The notes beneath the pieces were generated by a model. That model ran no database searches, was not told the DNA's origin, and was given only the letters and a program-made list of their open reading frames with translations. This document shows positions 7,923 through 16,068 of a DNA stretch of 64,000 nt, in pieces. How positions within the stretch are numbered: the stretch's first letter is position 1; every line of letters starts with the position of its first letter. A program made the position numbers and the translations under genes. This DNA comes from Roseovarius sp. MMSF_3359 (GTDB lineage Bacteria > Pseudomonadota > Alphaproteobacteria > Rhodobacterales > Rhodobacteraceae): contig NZ_JASHJC010000001.1 in NCBI RefSeq assembly GCF_030733385.1, forward strand, positions 248,001 through 312,000, written 5' to 3'.

Positions 7923-8558
7923 ATGCCGCAAAGCGCCCGTCCCTTGAGCAAAAAGGAAATCCGCCAGGAGAATGAGCGGGTCATTCTGGAGGCGGCGGAA
8001 AAAGTCTTTGCAGAGGCGGGGTTTGGCGGGGCGACGATGCAGTTGATCGCCGATGTGGCGGGCCTGCCGAAGGCAAATCTGCATTACTATTTCCCCACCA
8101 AGGAGGCGCTTTACCGCGAAGTGGTGCAGCGGATTTTCCAGGTCTGGTTGCAGGCGGCAGATATATTTGAGGCCGCCCCCGGACCCGTGGAGGGAATCGG
8201 TGCCTATATCGACGCCAAGATGGAGATCAGCCGACGGCACCCGGCGGGCTCCAAGGTCTGGGCGTCGGAGGTGATGCACCGGGCGCCGGTGATCCAGGAT
8301 TACCTTGAAACCACGCTGGTGGAATGGACCGAAGGGCGCATGGCGGTCATTCAAAGATGGATCGACGATGGCAAGATGGATCCGATCAATCCACGCCACC
8401 TGCTTTACATGCTCTGGGCCACGACACAGCACTATGCCGATTTCGGCCATCAGATCGAAACGCTGAACGGTGGCACCCCCCTCAGCGACGATCAATGGGA
8501 AGAGGCCAAGGCATCGGTCAAATCCATTATCCTGAAAGGGATCGGCGCGACGGCGTAG
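7923..8558 (+). CDS. TetR-family regulator, RutR-like (first of a tandem pair)
   Basis: This 211-residue DNA-binding regulator has a TetR helix-turn-helix at about residues 18-65 (ATMQLIADVAGLPKANLHYYF). Its ligand domain is of the YcdC/RutR type (EISRRHPAGSKVWASEVM, INPRHLLYMLWATTQHYADF). E. coli RutR senses uracil and thymine and represses pyrimidine use. The gene diverges from the catabolic operon, with two RutR-like operators between. The ribosome site before ATG 7923 is weak, so a leaderless or weakly translated message is possible. It and the next gene are clear paralogues. Confidence 0.88.
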   Translation: MPQSARPLSKKEIRQENERVILEAAEKVFAEAGFGGATMQLIADVAGLPKANLHYYFPTKEALYREVVQRIFQVWLQAADIFEAAPGPVEGIGAYIDAKMEISRRHPAGSKVWASEVMHRAPVIQDYLETTLVEWTEGRMAVIQRWIDDGKMDPINPRHLLYMLWATTQHYADFGHQIETLNGGTPLSDDQWEEAKASVKSIILKGIGATA

Positions 8559-8637
8559 GCGATTAACGCCTGCATCGGTCTTTTCCCCGCTCGTCAAATG
8601 CCGCATGGTGGTTCGAACCACAGGACCGGATGAACAG

Positions 8638-9258
8638 ATGGCCAGCAGCCCGCGCGAAAAGAAGCCCAGCCGTATCCAGCAGCGGAACCGTTCGTTGATC
8701 CTTGATGCAGCGCTGGAGGTATTTTCGCAGCACGGGTTTCGCGGCGCCACGCTGGATCAGATCGCGGCCCAGGCGGGCCTGAGCAAACCCAACATCCTCT
8801 ATTATTTCGAAGGCAAGGAGGACATCCATGTCACCCTCCTGAACCAGTTGATGGATACCTGGCTCGATCCGCTGCGCGAGTTGAACCCCGACAGCGAACC
8901 GCTTGAGGAAATCATGCGCTATGTGCATCGCAAGCTGGAGATGAGCCAGGAATTCCCCCGCGAAAGCCGCCTCTTCGCCAATGAAATTCTCCAGGGCGCC
9001 CCCCGGATCGGGCCGCATCTGGAAACCGGCCTCAAACCTCTTTTCGATGAAAAGGTCGCAGTAATCGAAGGCTGGGTCGATGCAGGCCACATCGCCCCGA
9101 TCGACCCCCGCCACCTGATCTTTTCGATCTGGGCCATGACCCAGCATTACGCGGATTTCGAAGCGCAGGTCAGTGTGCTCATGGCAGACCGGCAGGCAAC
9201 CGCGGAAGGTGCGGCCCTCTATCTCGATCGGTTTTTCCGCAAGGCGCTCAGCCCGTAA
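8638..9258 (+). CDS. rutR: TetR-family regulator, RutR (second of a tandem pair)
   Basis: This 206-residue regulator is the closer of the two to E. coli RutR. It shares the pattern FSQHGFRGATLDQIAAQAGL-SK-N-LYYF in the helix-turn-helix and, in the ligand domain, EKxAxIxGWV followed by APIDPRHLIFSIWAMTQHYADF. ATG 8638 gives the same spacing to the helix-turn-helix as in RutR. An in-frame ATG at 8605 would add 11 residues. It lies 79 nt after its paralogue on the same strand and probably in one transcript. Its expected ligand is a pyrimidine base, by family. Confidence 0.85.
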   Translation: MASSPREKKPSRIQQRNRSLILDAALEVFSQHGFRGATLDQIAAQAGLSKPNILYYFEGKEDIHVTLLNQLMDTWLDPLRELNPDSEPLEEIMRYVHRKLEMSQEFPRESRLFANEILQGAPRIGPHLETGLKPLFDEKVAVIEGWVDAGHIAPIDPRHLIFSIWAMTQHYADFEAQVSVLMADRQATAEGAALYLDRFFRKALSP

Positions 9259-9284
9259 TCCGCGCCGTCCTGGGCGGCCCGACG

Positions 9285-9299
9285 TTAACCCTTTGTTAG
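9285..9299. promoter_or_regulatory. Possible CtrA-like box
   Basis: On the minus strand CTAA-N7-TTAAC differs from the CtrA consensus TTAA-N7-TTAAC at one position. It lies about 95 nt before the acidic orphan gene at 9392. Weak on its own. Confidence 0.3.
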
Positions 9300-9391
9300 C
9301 AAAAACTACTGAAAACGCTACGTTTCGGATGCCGTTTGCGGTATGTTCTCCGGTGGCAAGGAGGTTTGTAACACAGTTAAACGGAGTAGAT

Positions 9392-9811
9392 ATGTTACAC
9401 GCGATAGAAACTGCCATTCGGCCTGCGGTTTCCTTCACTTCATGGTCAAAGCCAACATCGGTTGAGGCCGCCGACCGGACCGGCGCGACGTCCGGCAGCA
9501 GCGCGGAGCAGGACGCCGTTTACCAGCCATTGCCTGCGACAGACGCCGTATTCCCGTTCTTTGAGCTGGGTTTGCCCCGTGTCGGACCGACGCTTTCGGA
9601 GGGCCCGGATTTCGGCCTACCCGGTGGTCCCTCCTCCGAGGCGGAAAGCGTTTTCGCGGCGCTTGCAGACGGGGTGGATGAGGATGCCGACGGCGGCGAA
9701 GAACTGACCGAGGGGGTGGACTATTCAGGACTTGATGCGTCCTGGAAGGTGATCCCGATGGCGGACTTTGAAGAACCCGCCACCGAAGAGAGGTTCGAAT
9801 TGCTGGTCTGA
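9392..9811 (+). CDS. Hypothetical acidic protein
   Basis: I do not recognise this 139-residue protein. ATG 9392 follows GGAG by 7 nt. The product is rich in Glu, Asp, Pro, Gly and Ser, with long acidic low-complexity runs (ADGVDEDADGGEELTEGVDY). There is no signal peptide or membrane segment, so it is probably intrinsically disordered. The stop lies 7 nt from the stop of the convergent preA gene. A possible CtrA-like box lies upstream. No function is assigned. Confidence 0.6.
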   Translation: MLHAIETAIRPAVSFTSWSKPTSVEAADRTGATSGSSAEQDAVYQPLPATDAVFPFFELGLPRVGPTLSEGPDFGLPGGPSSEAESVFAALADGVDEDADGGEELTEGVDYSGLDASWKVIPMADFEEPATEERFELLV

Positions 9812-9818
9812 GCCAGGT

Positions 9819-11123
9819 TTATTCTGCGGCGCAGGTTCCCGGATTGTTGGGATGCGTCGTCCAGTTGGCGTATTCCTTTTCAACTACCTTGCCGGTACGC
9901 GGGTCGGTCGTGCCGGGGGCCATTTGCTCCATGGTGATGCACCCGTCGACCGGGCAGACATTGACGCAGAGGTTACAGGCCACGCATTCGTCATCCATCA
10001 CTTCGAAAACACGGTCGTCGGACATGGAAATCGCCTGGTGCGAGGTGTCCTCGCAGGCCGCATAGCAGCGTCCGCAATTGATGCAGAGATCCTGATTGAT
10101 CTTGGCCTTGGCCACGTAATTCAGGTTCAGGTGTTGCCAATCGCTGCAATTGGGCACCGCGCGGCGGACAATCTGGCCCGTATCGGTGATGCCTTTTTCA
10201 TCCATCCACTGGCTGAGGCCGGAAATCATCTCCTGGACGACCTTGAATCCATAAGTCATCGCGGCGGTGCAGACCTGCACATTACCCGCACCAAGCGCCA
10301 TGAACTCTGCCGCGTCCCGCCATGTGGTGACGCCGCCAATGCCGCTGATCGGCAGATCGGCCATATCCGGCGAACGCGCGATTTCGGCCACCATGTTGAG
10401 CGCAATCGGCTTGACCGCCGGGCCGCAATAGCCGCCATGCGCACCCTTGCCGTCAATCGTCGGCTCCGGCGCGAAGAGGTCCAGATCGACAGATGTGATC
10501 GAGTTGATCGTGTTGATGAGGCTCACCGCATCCGCACCGCCTTCCATCGCCGCGCGGGCGGGGTTGCGGATATCGGTGATGTTGGGCGTGAGTTTCACGA
10601 TCACCGGCAGGTCGGAATGCTTTTTGCACCAATGCGCCACCTGGCCCACATATTCCGGCACCTGGCCGACGGCACTGCCCATGCCGCGTTCGCTCATACC
10701 GTGGGGGCAGCCGAAATTGAGCTCCACCCCGTCGCAGCCGGTATCCTCCACCCGGTGCAGGATCTCCTTCCACGCATCTTCGTTCACGGGCACCATCAGG
10801 GAGGCAATGAGCGCGCGGTCTGGGTAGTCCTTCTTGACCCGCTTCATCTCCTCAAGGTTCACTTCCAAAGGCCGATCGGTGATAAGCTCGATGTTGTTGA
10901 GCCCCAGAAGCCGCCGATCCGCCCCCCAGATCGCCCCGTAGCGCGGGCCATTGACGTTCACGACGGGCGGACCCGCTTCGCCGAGGGTTTTCCACACGAC
11001 ACCGCCCCATCCGGCCTCAAACGCCCGGCGGACATTGTACTCCTTGTCCGTCGGTGGCGCGGAGGCCAGCCAGAACGGGTTGGGGGATTTGATCCCGATG
11101 AAATTGGATGTCAGATCAGCCAT
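9819..11123 (-). CDS. preA: NAD-dependent dihydropyrimidine dehydrogenase subunit PreA
   Basis: This 434-residue catalytic subunit of bacterial dihydropyrimidine dehydrogenase reduces uracil or thymine with NADH (reversible), step 1 of reductive degradation. The first 310 or so residues form an FMN-binding dihydroorotate-dehydrogenase barrel with the catalytic Cys in ELNFGCPHGMSERGMG. The C-terminus has two [4Fe-4S] motifs, CINCGRCYAAC and CVACNLCVNVCP. It works with PreT, encoded two genes upstream in the same minus-strand operon. A 30-nt gap separates it from the methyltransferase gene. Confidence 0.95.
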   Translation of the reverse strand: MADLTSNFIGIKSPNPFWLASAPPTDKEYNVRRAFEAGWGGVVWKTLGEAGPPVVNVNGPRYGAIWGADRRLLGLNNIELITDRPLEVNLEEMKRVKKDYPDRALIASLMVPVNEDAWKEILHRVEDTGCDGVELNFGCPHGMSERGMGSAVGQVPEYVGQVAHWCKKHSDLPVIVKLTPNITDIRNPARAAMEGGADAVSLINTINSITSVDLDLFAPEPTIDGKGAHGGYCGPAVKPIALNMVAEIARSPDMADLPISGIGGVTTWRDAAEFMALGAGNVQVCTAAMTYGFKVVQEMISGLSQWMDEKGITDTGQIVRRAVPNCSDWQHLNLNYVAKAKINQDLCINCGRCYAACEDTSHQAISMSDDRVFEVMDDECVACNLCVNVCPVDGCITMEQMAPGTTDPRTGKVVEKEYANWTTHPNNPGTCAAE

Positions 11124-11153
11124 CGGCTTTCCTTTCCCTGTTGTCGCGCGCCG

Positions 11154-11990
11154 CTATCCGGGCAGGCGAAAGATCATCTCGGTCGGGGCGATATCCCCGG
11201 CGTGAAGATGCGTGATGTAGTTTTCGATCTTGGTCTTGCCGGTCTCATGCATGAGTAGGTGAATGCCCACGGGGGGTGGCCCGCCGGCCTGGGCGATCCG
11301 GGCAAAGACGCGTTCAAAGAAATCCTTGGCGAAGTCGGAGCGGTCGCGCTCGGCCACCTGTTCGAACCCCGCCGCCTTTGCCGCGGCGCGGTAATCCTCA
11401 GGCGGGCTGACGAATGAGAACGCTGCCTCTTCCGCCCAGGGGAAGGGGTAGGTCAGGGCCGCGTCCGAGCCGCGCATGACGTCGAAAAGCGCGAATGTCC
11501 CGCCGGGGGTCAGGACCCGCGCGGCTTCGCTGAATACGGTTTCCTTGTCTTCGATATTCATGCCGACATGAAACATGAGGGCCAGATCGGCACTGTTTTC
11601 CGGCTCAGGTATGTCCAGTGCGCTGCCCACCTGGAAACTGGTCTGGCCGCTCATGCCGACCAGCTCCGACAGCGCCGCGCCCGTGTCGACGAAATCCGGG
11701 GTCAGGTCGAACCCGCGCACATGTGCCCCTGTCCTTGCCGCCACATGACGGGCCGCCCCGCCAATGCCGCACCCGATGTCCAGAACGCGGGTTTCCGGCG
11801 TAATCTGCAACTGATCCAGCAATGCATCGGTGGCCTCCAACCCGCCGGTGTGGAATTCATCCACCGGTTTGAGATCTTCGATGCCGGGCGCATCGGGGTC
11901 TACGCCAGCCTCTTTCAACGCCGCGCGGATGTTGTCGAGCAGCGTCGCACCGGCGTAGTGATTGGCAACAAGAGTTTCGATATCGGTCAT
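11154..11990 (-). CDS. SAM-dependent class I methyltransferase inside the preT-preA operon
   Basis: This 278-residue cytoplasmic methyltransferase has motif I VLDIGCGIGG (69-78), an acidic post-motif II residue in RGFDLTPDFV and a UbiE/Coq5-like core followed by a short C-terminal extension. ATG 11990 has AGGAA 7 nt upstream. It sits between preT (41 nt upstream) and preA (30 nt downstream), so it is made together with the dehydrogenase. Neither pyrimidine reduction nor ring opening needs a methyl transfer, so its substrate is unknown. A modified pyrimidine or a small detoxification reaction are guesses only. Confidence 0.85.
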   Translation of the reverse strand: MTDIETLVANHYAGATLLDNIRAALKEAGVDPDAPGIEDLKPVDEFHTGGLEATDALLDQLQITPETRVLDIGCGIGGAARHVAARTGAHVRGFDLTPDFVDTGAALSELVGMSGQTSFQVGSALDIPEPENSADLALMFHVGMNIEDKETVFSEAARVLTPGGTFALFDVMRGSDAALTYPFPWAEEAAFSFVSPPEDYRAAAKAAGFEQVAERDRSDFAKDFFERVFARIAQAGGPPPVGIHLLMHETGKTKIENYITHLHAGDIAPTEMIFRLPG

Positions 11991-12031
11991 GGCATAATTC
12001 CTTCGATGCTTTGAAATATGCCCTCAGTCTA

Positions 12032-13354
12032 TCATGAAATCAGGGAGGCGTGGATGTCCTCGGCGGCATCGCGCCCCTCGGCCACCGCCGTGACGGTGAG
12101 GTCATCACCACCAGCAGCGCAATCACCCCCGGCCCAGACGCCCGCCACGCTGGTGCGGCCCGCGCCGGTGACCGAGATCTTGCGCCCGTCAAGATCGGGC
12201 AGGTCATCGCCGGTCAATGTCTGGCCAATGGCCTTGAAGACCTGATCCGCGGCGAGGCGAACGGTTTCGCCGGTGGGGTTCAGGTCATTGTCGGTGTATT
12301 CGAACTCGATTTCGCGAACGGCGCCGTTGCCATGCACCGCCTTGGGCGAGGCGTTGGTGATGATCCGGACGCCCTTGGAGGCCGCGAGATCCTGCTCGAA
12401 TTCGCTGGCGTTCATCCGGTCGCGGCCCCGACGATAGACCAGGCTGACATTGAGCGCCCCCAGAAGTTTGGCCTGCACCGCCGCGTCCACGGCGGTCATG
12501 CCGCCGCCGATCACGACCACATCGCGGCCAATGGGGAGGGTGGCGACGTCGACCGCCTGTCGCAGATCGGCGATGAAATCGACAGCGTCGAGCACACCGT
12601 CCTTGTCGGCCCCCTCGACCCCAAGCGCGTTCACACCGCCAAGGCCGATGCCCAGAAACACCGCGTCGAATTCCGACCTGAGTTGATCCAGGGCCAGCCC
12701 GTCACCAAGGGCCTTGCCTGCTTCAAGCGTGATGCCGCCGATCTGCATCAGCCAATCGACTTCGCGCGCGGCGAAATCATCGACGGATTTGTAGGTGGCG
12801 ATGCCGAATTCATTCAGCCCGCCTGGTTTGGCGTGGCCGTCATAGAGCGTGACGTCATGGCCGCGCATCGCGAGCCGGTGCGCGCAGGACAAGCCCGCAG
12901 GCCCCGCACCCACCACGGCAACGGATTTGCCCGTCGGGGCTGCGCGTTCAAACGGATGGACGCCCTGCGCCATCACCGTATCGGTTGCGTAGCGTTGCAA
13001 TTGTCCGATCAGAACCGGCTTGCCTTCGGCCGCCTCGCGCACGCAGGCCTCTTCGCAAAGCGTCTCGGTTGGGCATACCCGGGCGCACATACCGCCCAGG
13101 ATGTTCTGGTTGAGGATGGTCTGCGCCGCGGCCTCCGGTGTGCCGGTCGCAATCTGGCGGATGAAGAGCGGGATGTCGATATCCGTGGGGCAGGCGGTGA
13201 TGCAGGGCGCATCATGGCAGAAATAGCAGCGATCCGCGGCTACCAGGGCCTCGTGATCGTCCAAAGGCGGGTGCAGATCGGCGAAATTCTCGGCATAGCT
13301 GGCCTGATCCAGCCGTCCGGCAGCGATACCGGGGGTCAGCGCATTATTGGTCAT
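12032..13354 (-). CDS. preT: NAD-dependent dihydropyrimidine dehydrogenase subunit PreT
   Basis: This 440-residue FAD- and Fe-S-containing electron-transfer subunit passes electrons from NADH to PreA. The N-terminal part has the Cys clusters CYFCHDAPCITACP and CARVCPTETLCEEACVR, as in the glutamate synthase small-subunit/DPD family. An FAD fold (VVGAGPAGLSCAHRL, about 148) and a second nucleotide fold (VVIGGGMTAVDAA, about 275) follow. It is first in the operon, and ATG 13354 has AGAGGAAG upstream. A 24-nt near-palindrome lies 50 nt upstream of the start. Confidence 0.93.
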   Translation of the reverse strand: MTNNALTPGIAAGRLDQASYAENFADLHPPLDDHEALVAADRCYFCHDAPCITACPTDIDIPLFIRQIATGTPEAAAQTILNQNILGGMCARVCPTETLCEEACVREAAEGKPVLIGQLQRYATDTVMAQGVHPFERAAPTGKSVAVVGAGPAGLSCAHRLAMRGHDVTLYDGHAKPGGLNEFGIATYKSVDDFAAREVDWLMQIGGITLEAGKALGDGLALDQLRSEFDAVFLGIGLGGVNALGVEGADKDGVLDAVDFIADLRQAVDVATLPIGRDVVVIGGGMTAVDAAVQAKLLGALNVSLVYRRGRDRMNASEFEQDLAASKGVRIITNASPKAVHGNGAVREIEFEYTDNDLNPTGETVRLAADQVFKAIGQTLTGDDLPDLDGRKISVTGAGRTSVAGVWAGGDCAAGGDDLTVTAVAEGRDAAEDIHASLIS

Positions 13355-13403
13355 GGCTTCCTCTTGGGTGGCGTAATGTCGCTACTCAGTGTGCCATATT
13401 TTG

Positions 13404-13427
13404 AAATTTTATCAATTGGTAAAATTT
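13404..13427. promoter_or_regulatory. 24-nt near-perfect palindrome upstream of preT
   Basis: AAATTTTATCAA and TTGGTAAAATTT are reverse complements except at one position. It is strikingly AT-rich in a GC-rich genome and lies 50 nt before the preT start, in the gap that separates preT from the GntR gene. TTGGT half-sites are typical of FadR-type GntR operators, so the neighbouring GntR protein is the natural candidate to bind here. Confidence 0.6.
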
Positions 13428-13535
13428 TTATTCATGAAATTGCGACTCCTTGCTCAGGAGACGGCGCGCCCCGGTGCGGTCGTTGACCTGCAGTTTTTCG
13501 ATTGGAAACGGTGGTTTACGGTGTGTGGCGGGTCT

Positions 13536-14303
13536 CTAACGGGACTGCTCATGCTCGAACCGTTGTCGGGCAACCTCTTCGTTTCGTTCGGCTTTTTGTT
13601 GGTCGGTGAGCGAGGCTTCGACATAGTTGAGATGTTCGGTCACCGCGGCGCGCGCGGCCCCGGGATCACGGGCCTGCAGTGCCGAATTGATCGCGCGATG
13701 TTGGTCGAGCAACATATCGCGGGTCAGGCGCTGTTTGAACATAACCTGCCGGTTATAGAAGACACCTTCGCGCAGAAGCTGGAACATGGAGCGCATCATG
13801 TGCAGCATGACGACGTTATGGCTCGCCTCGATGATGGCCATGTGAAAATCGGCGTCCAGTTGCGCCTCGTCCCGTGGGTTGGGTTTGGCGTGGGCGGTCT
13901 CCATCTTTTCCAGGATCGTCTGGATCACCTTCAGATCCGTGTCCGAGGCGAACCGCGCCGCCCGTTCGGCGGCGAGACCTTCGAGGTCACGGCGAAAGGC
14001 GATGTAATCAATCGCCGCATCGTCATGTTCTGCAAAAAGCTGCACAAGAGCTGGCGAAAACGCATTACCCAGGACATCGGCCACGAAAATGCCCGCGCCC
14101 GCGCGCGCCGCAAGCAGGCCCTTTTCCTGCAATTCTGCCACCGCTTCGCGCAGCGACGGACGCGAGACGCCCAGCCGATCCGCCAGTTCCCGTTCGGCCG
14201 GAAGCCGTTCTCCGGGGCGCAGGATCCCCCGCAGGATCAGTTTTTCGATCTGTCGCGTGACTGCTGTCGAGAGTTTTTCCGGGGTGACTTTCTGGAAGGG
14301 CAT
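13536..14303 (-). CDS. GntR-family (FadR subfamily) transcriptional regulator
   Basis: This 255-residue regulator has a winged helix-turn-helix at about residues 10-75 (ILRPGERLPAERELADRLGV, then SRPSLREAVAELQEKGLL). An all-helical FCD ligand domain carries the metal-binding His/Asp pattern (DADFHMAIIEASHN, LLDQHRAINSALQARD). The PdhR/LldR-like N-terminus suggests an organic-acid or related effector. It lies just upstream of preT on the same strand, with palindromes both upstream and downstream containing TTGGT/ACCA halves. Control of the preT operon is inferred from position. Confidence 0.88.
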   Translation of the reverse strand: MPFQKVTPEKLSTAVTRQIEKLILRGILRPGERLPAERELADRLGVSRPSLREAVAELQEKGLLAARAGAGIFVADVLGNAFSPALVQLFAEHDDAAIDYIAFRRDLEGLAAERAARFASDTDLKVIQTILEKMETAHAKPNPRDEAQLDADFHMAIIEASHNVVMLHMMRSMFQLLREGVFYNRQVMFKQRLTRDMLLDQHRAINSALQARDPGAARAAVTEHLNYVEASLTDQQKAERNEEVARQRFEHEQSR

Positions 14304-14321
14304 CGTGGGCTCCGTGCTGAT

Positions 14322-14340
14322 TGGTCAGATTATATGACCA
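14322..14340. promoter_or_regulatory. Palindromic operator candidate upstream of the GntR gene
   Basis: TGGTCA-N7-TGACCA is a perfect 6-bp inverted repeat starting 19 nt upstream of the GntR start (14303). Its TTGGT half resembles the palindrome upstream of preT, which fits autoregulation by the GntR protein. Confidence 0.5.
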
Positions 14341-14418
14341 CCGAGTCGCCGGAACAAGCTCAGCTTTGGCGGAAAGTTGATCGTATGATGAACGGCTGCT
14401 TTGTCCGCAAAGTAGACC

Positions 14419-14781
14419 TCACACGGCCCGCCACGTATCGCCCTGGAACGGCAGGAAGGCCTCGACCGCCGCCGTGGCGATGACAAGCGTTTCGCCATTG
14501 TCGGGGTTGGTCACGTTCTGCCCGCCCTTGACGGCGCTGACACTGACGGTCCCGCGCGGCAGCATCTGGGCCATGGCGTCGGTATCAATCTGCGCAGGGT
14601 CTTGCACGCCCACCGTCACCTGCACGCGCATATCGCGGTGATCGAGGCCGGTGGCCCCGAAAATTGGCAAGGTGGAGTGGCGAAACGCGTCTTCGATCGC
14701 CCGGCGCGCAGCCTTTTGGTAGTCCATCCCGTGTAGGTCGTTGCCCATGCCCATTTCGATGATGAAACGCTGATCGTTCAT
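14419..14781 (-). CDS. Lin0512 family protein (second of a pair)
   Basis: This 120-residue protein resembles the Lin0512 family of unknown function, with the family opening RFIIEMGMGNDLHGMDYQKAA and the following ARRAIEDAFRHSTLP. ATG 14781 overlaps the stop of the paralogue upstream (ATGA), so the two are co-translated and may form a heteromer. There is no signal peptide or catalytic motif I can name. It is placed beyond the GntR gene at the end of the pyrimidine region. Confidence 0.75.
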   Translation of the reverse strand: MNDQRFIIEMGMGNDLHGMDYQKAARRAIEDAFRHSTLPIFGATGLDHRDMRVQVTVGVQDPAQIDTDAMAQMLPRGTVSVSAVKGGQNVTNPDNGETLVIATAAVEAFLPFQGDTWRAV

Positions 14782-15125
14782 GTCCGTCTCTCCATGTCAA
14801 AACTCACCGAAATGGCGGCATTGGCAATGACCGTCGGCTTGCCGACCGGGCGCGGGATGTCGAGGCCGCCGTGATGTGCAGTCACACTGATCTGGCCATA
14901 GGGGAAGACGGATTTGAGCGCCTCGGTATCCACCTGGTCCGGCTGCTGCACGGCGATTTCCACGTCGATCAGCATCGCCTCCTTCTCGAAACCGAAAAGC
15001 TCGGCCATGTTGATCGAATTATGCCAAAGCGCATCCTTGAGCGCCCGTTTCGCGGCTTCGGTGTAATCCTGGCGGCGCAGGCTGCTGCCCATACCGAACT
15101 CGGTCAATACGCGGTGCTTGGGCAT
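14778..15125 (-). CDS. Lin0512 family protein (first of a pair)
   Basis: This 115-residue paralogue of the next gene shows the same layout: HRVLTEFGMGSSLRRQDYTE, AAKRALKDALWHNSI, then a beta-rich part and the closing GKPTVIANAAISVSF. ATG 15125 has GGGAGGAC upstream. A longer frame reaching 15644 overlaps a lipoprotein gene and is rejected. Family function is not established. The pair in an ATGA overlap suggests an obligate two-component complex, which is inference. Confidence 0.75.
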   Translation of the reverse strand: MPKHRVLTEFGMGSSLRRQDYTEAAKRALKDALWHNSINMAELFGFEKEAMLIDVEIAVQQPDQVDTEALKSVFPYGQISVTAHHGGLDIPRPVGKPTVIANAAISVSFDMERRT

Positions 15126-15202
15126 CTTGTCCTCCCTGCCTGCGGCGACTTTGGGCAGAGAGATAGGGAGGTGCAAGCGCAAACGCCCGCCCGCCAAGAC
15201 GC

Positions 15203-15218
15203 AATAAGGATTTGTTAA
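15203..15218 (+). promoter_or_regulatory. Possible CtrA-like box
   Basis: ATAA-N7-TTAAC differs at one base from TTAA-N7-TTAAC and ends 24 nt before the start of the lipoprotein gene at 15243. Confidence 0.35.
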
Positions 15219-15242
15219 CACTGATCGCGCCACTCTGTCGTC

Positions 15243-15623
15243 ATGAAGAAGCTGACGGCGGTGATGGCGATAGGTCTGCTCGGGTGCGATGCGCCGGGGC
15301 TGGAGTTTCGCGATGTGCCCGCCACCCGCATCCATGTCGCGCGGAGTACCTTTGACGTCCGCATCAAGGGCAAACGCGCCGAGGCGATCCGTCTCAACGC
15401 CGAAAATGCGCCGCGGCTGGCGGCGGTGGCACCGCGGGGTGTCTATGCCATCGAAAAGGTCAGTGGCTGCCGGGTACGCAAGCTGGTTGGCGATGCGGCG
15501 GTCATGCAGGCGTGGCTCGATTGCGGCGGATGGCTGGAGCCGTTGCCACGGGACGTCGAATTCGAATGTTCGATTGATGTCATCTATGACAGTTTTGCCG
15601 ATCTGACCTGCGAACCGGTTTAG
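15243..15623 (+). CDS. Small predicted lipoprotein
   Basis: This 126-residue protein starts MKKLTAVMAIGLLGC. The LLGC sequence with Cys15 is a good lipobox, so it is probably an envelope lipoprotein. The rest contains two further Cys pairs (SGCRVRKL, LDCGGW, FECSID, LTCEPV) that could form disulfides in the periplasm. I recognise no named family. The stop TAG overlaps the stop of the convergent GFA gene by 4 nt. Confidence 0.7.
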   Translation: MKKLTAVMAIGLLGCDAPGLEFRDVPATRIHVARSTFDVRIKGKRAEAIRLNAENAPRLAAVAPRGVYAIEKVSGCRVRKLVGDAAVMQAWLDCGGWLEPLPRDVEFECSIDVIYDSFADLTCEPV

Positions 15624-15989
15624 GTCTTGGGGTCGAGATCCCAAAGCAACCGTTCGTCATCGTGGAACACCTCCGTCGGGGTCAGGGCATCCGGGTTTTC
15701 CAGAAGGGCCGCGTGGAAATGGAACTCGTCGGGGTACCTGTCGGAGGAATAGGCTACGGACGCCCCGCATTTGGGACAGAAGTAACGGTAGTTTCCGGGC
15801 GACGATATGAAGCGCGCCGGCGTCTCGCCCGTCCATCGCCATTGGCCGTTGGGATGGCCGATAAACGTCACTGCGGGGGCGCCGGCACTGCGGCGGCAAC
15901 TGTCGCAATGGCAGGTGCCAACCCAGTTATGCGGGCCGGAGAGCTCGAAGCGCACAGACTGGCAAAGACAGTGGCCGTGTAGGCTCATG
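15620..15989 (-). CDS. GFA-family (CENP-V/GFA domain) zinc protein
   Basis: This protein of about 122 residues has the glutathione-dependent formaldehyde-activating fold. Zn-binding motifs CLCQSVRF, CHCDSCRR and FCPKCGA are in the family order. The first helix-strand unit GHCLCQSVRFEL follows directly from the chosen ATG 15989. An ATG at 16032 has a slightly better ribosome site (AAGG) and would add 14 residues. The true enzyme reaction of most members is unknown, and binding of glutathione adducts is the family expectation. Confidence 0.85.
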
Positions 15990-16068
15990 ACATCATCTTT
16001 CGATGGTTGGTCTGCTTTCCTCACCTGAGACATCTTGCCTTGGTCACACGTGGTTAGTTGGAGGTAGT

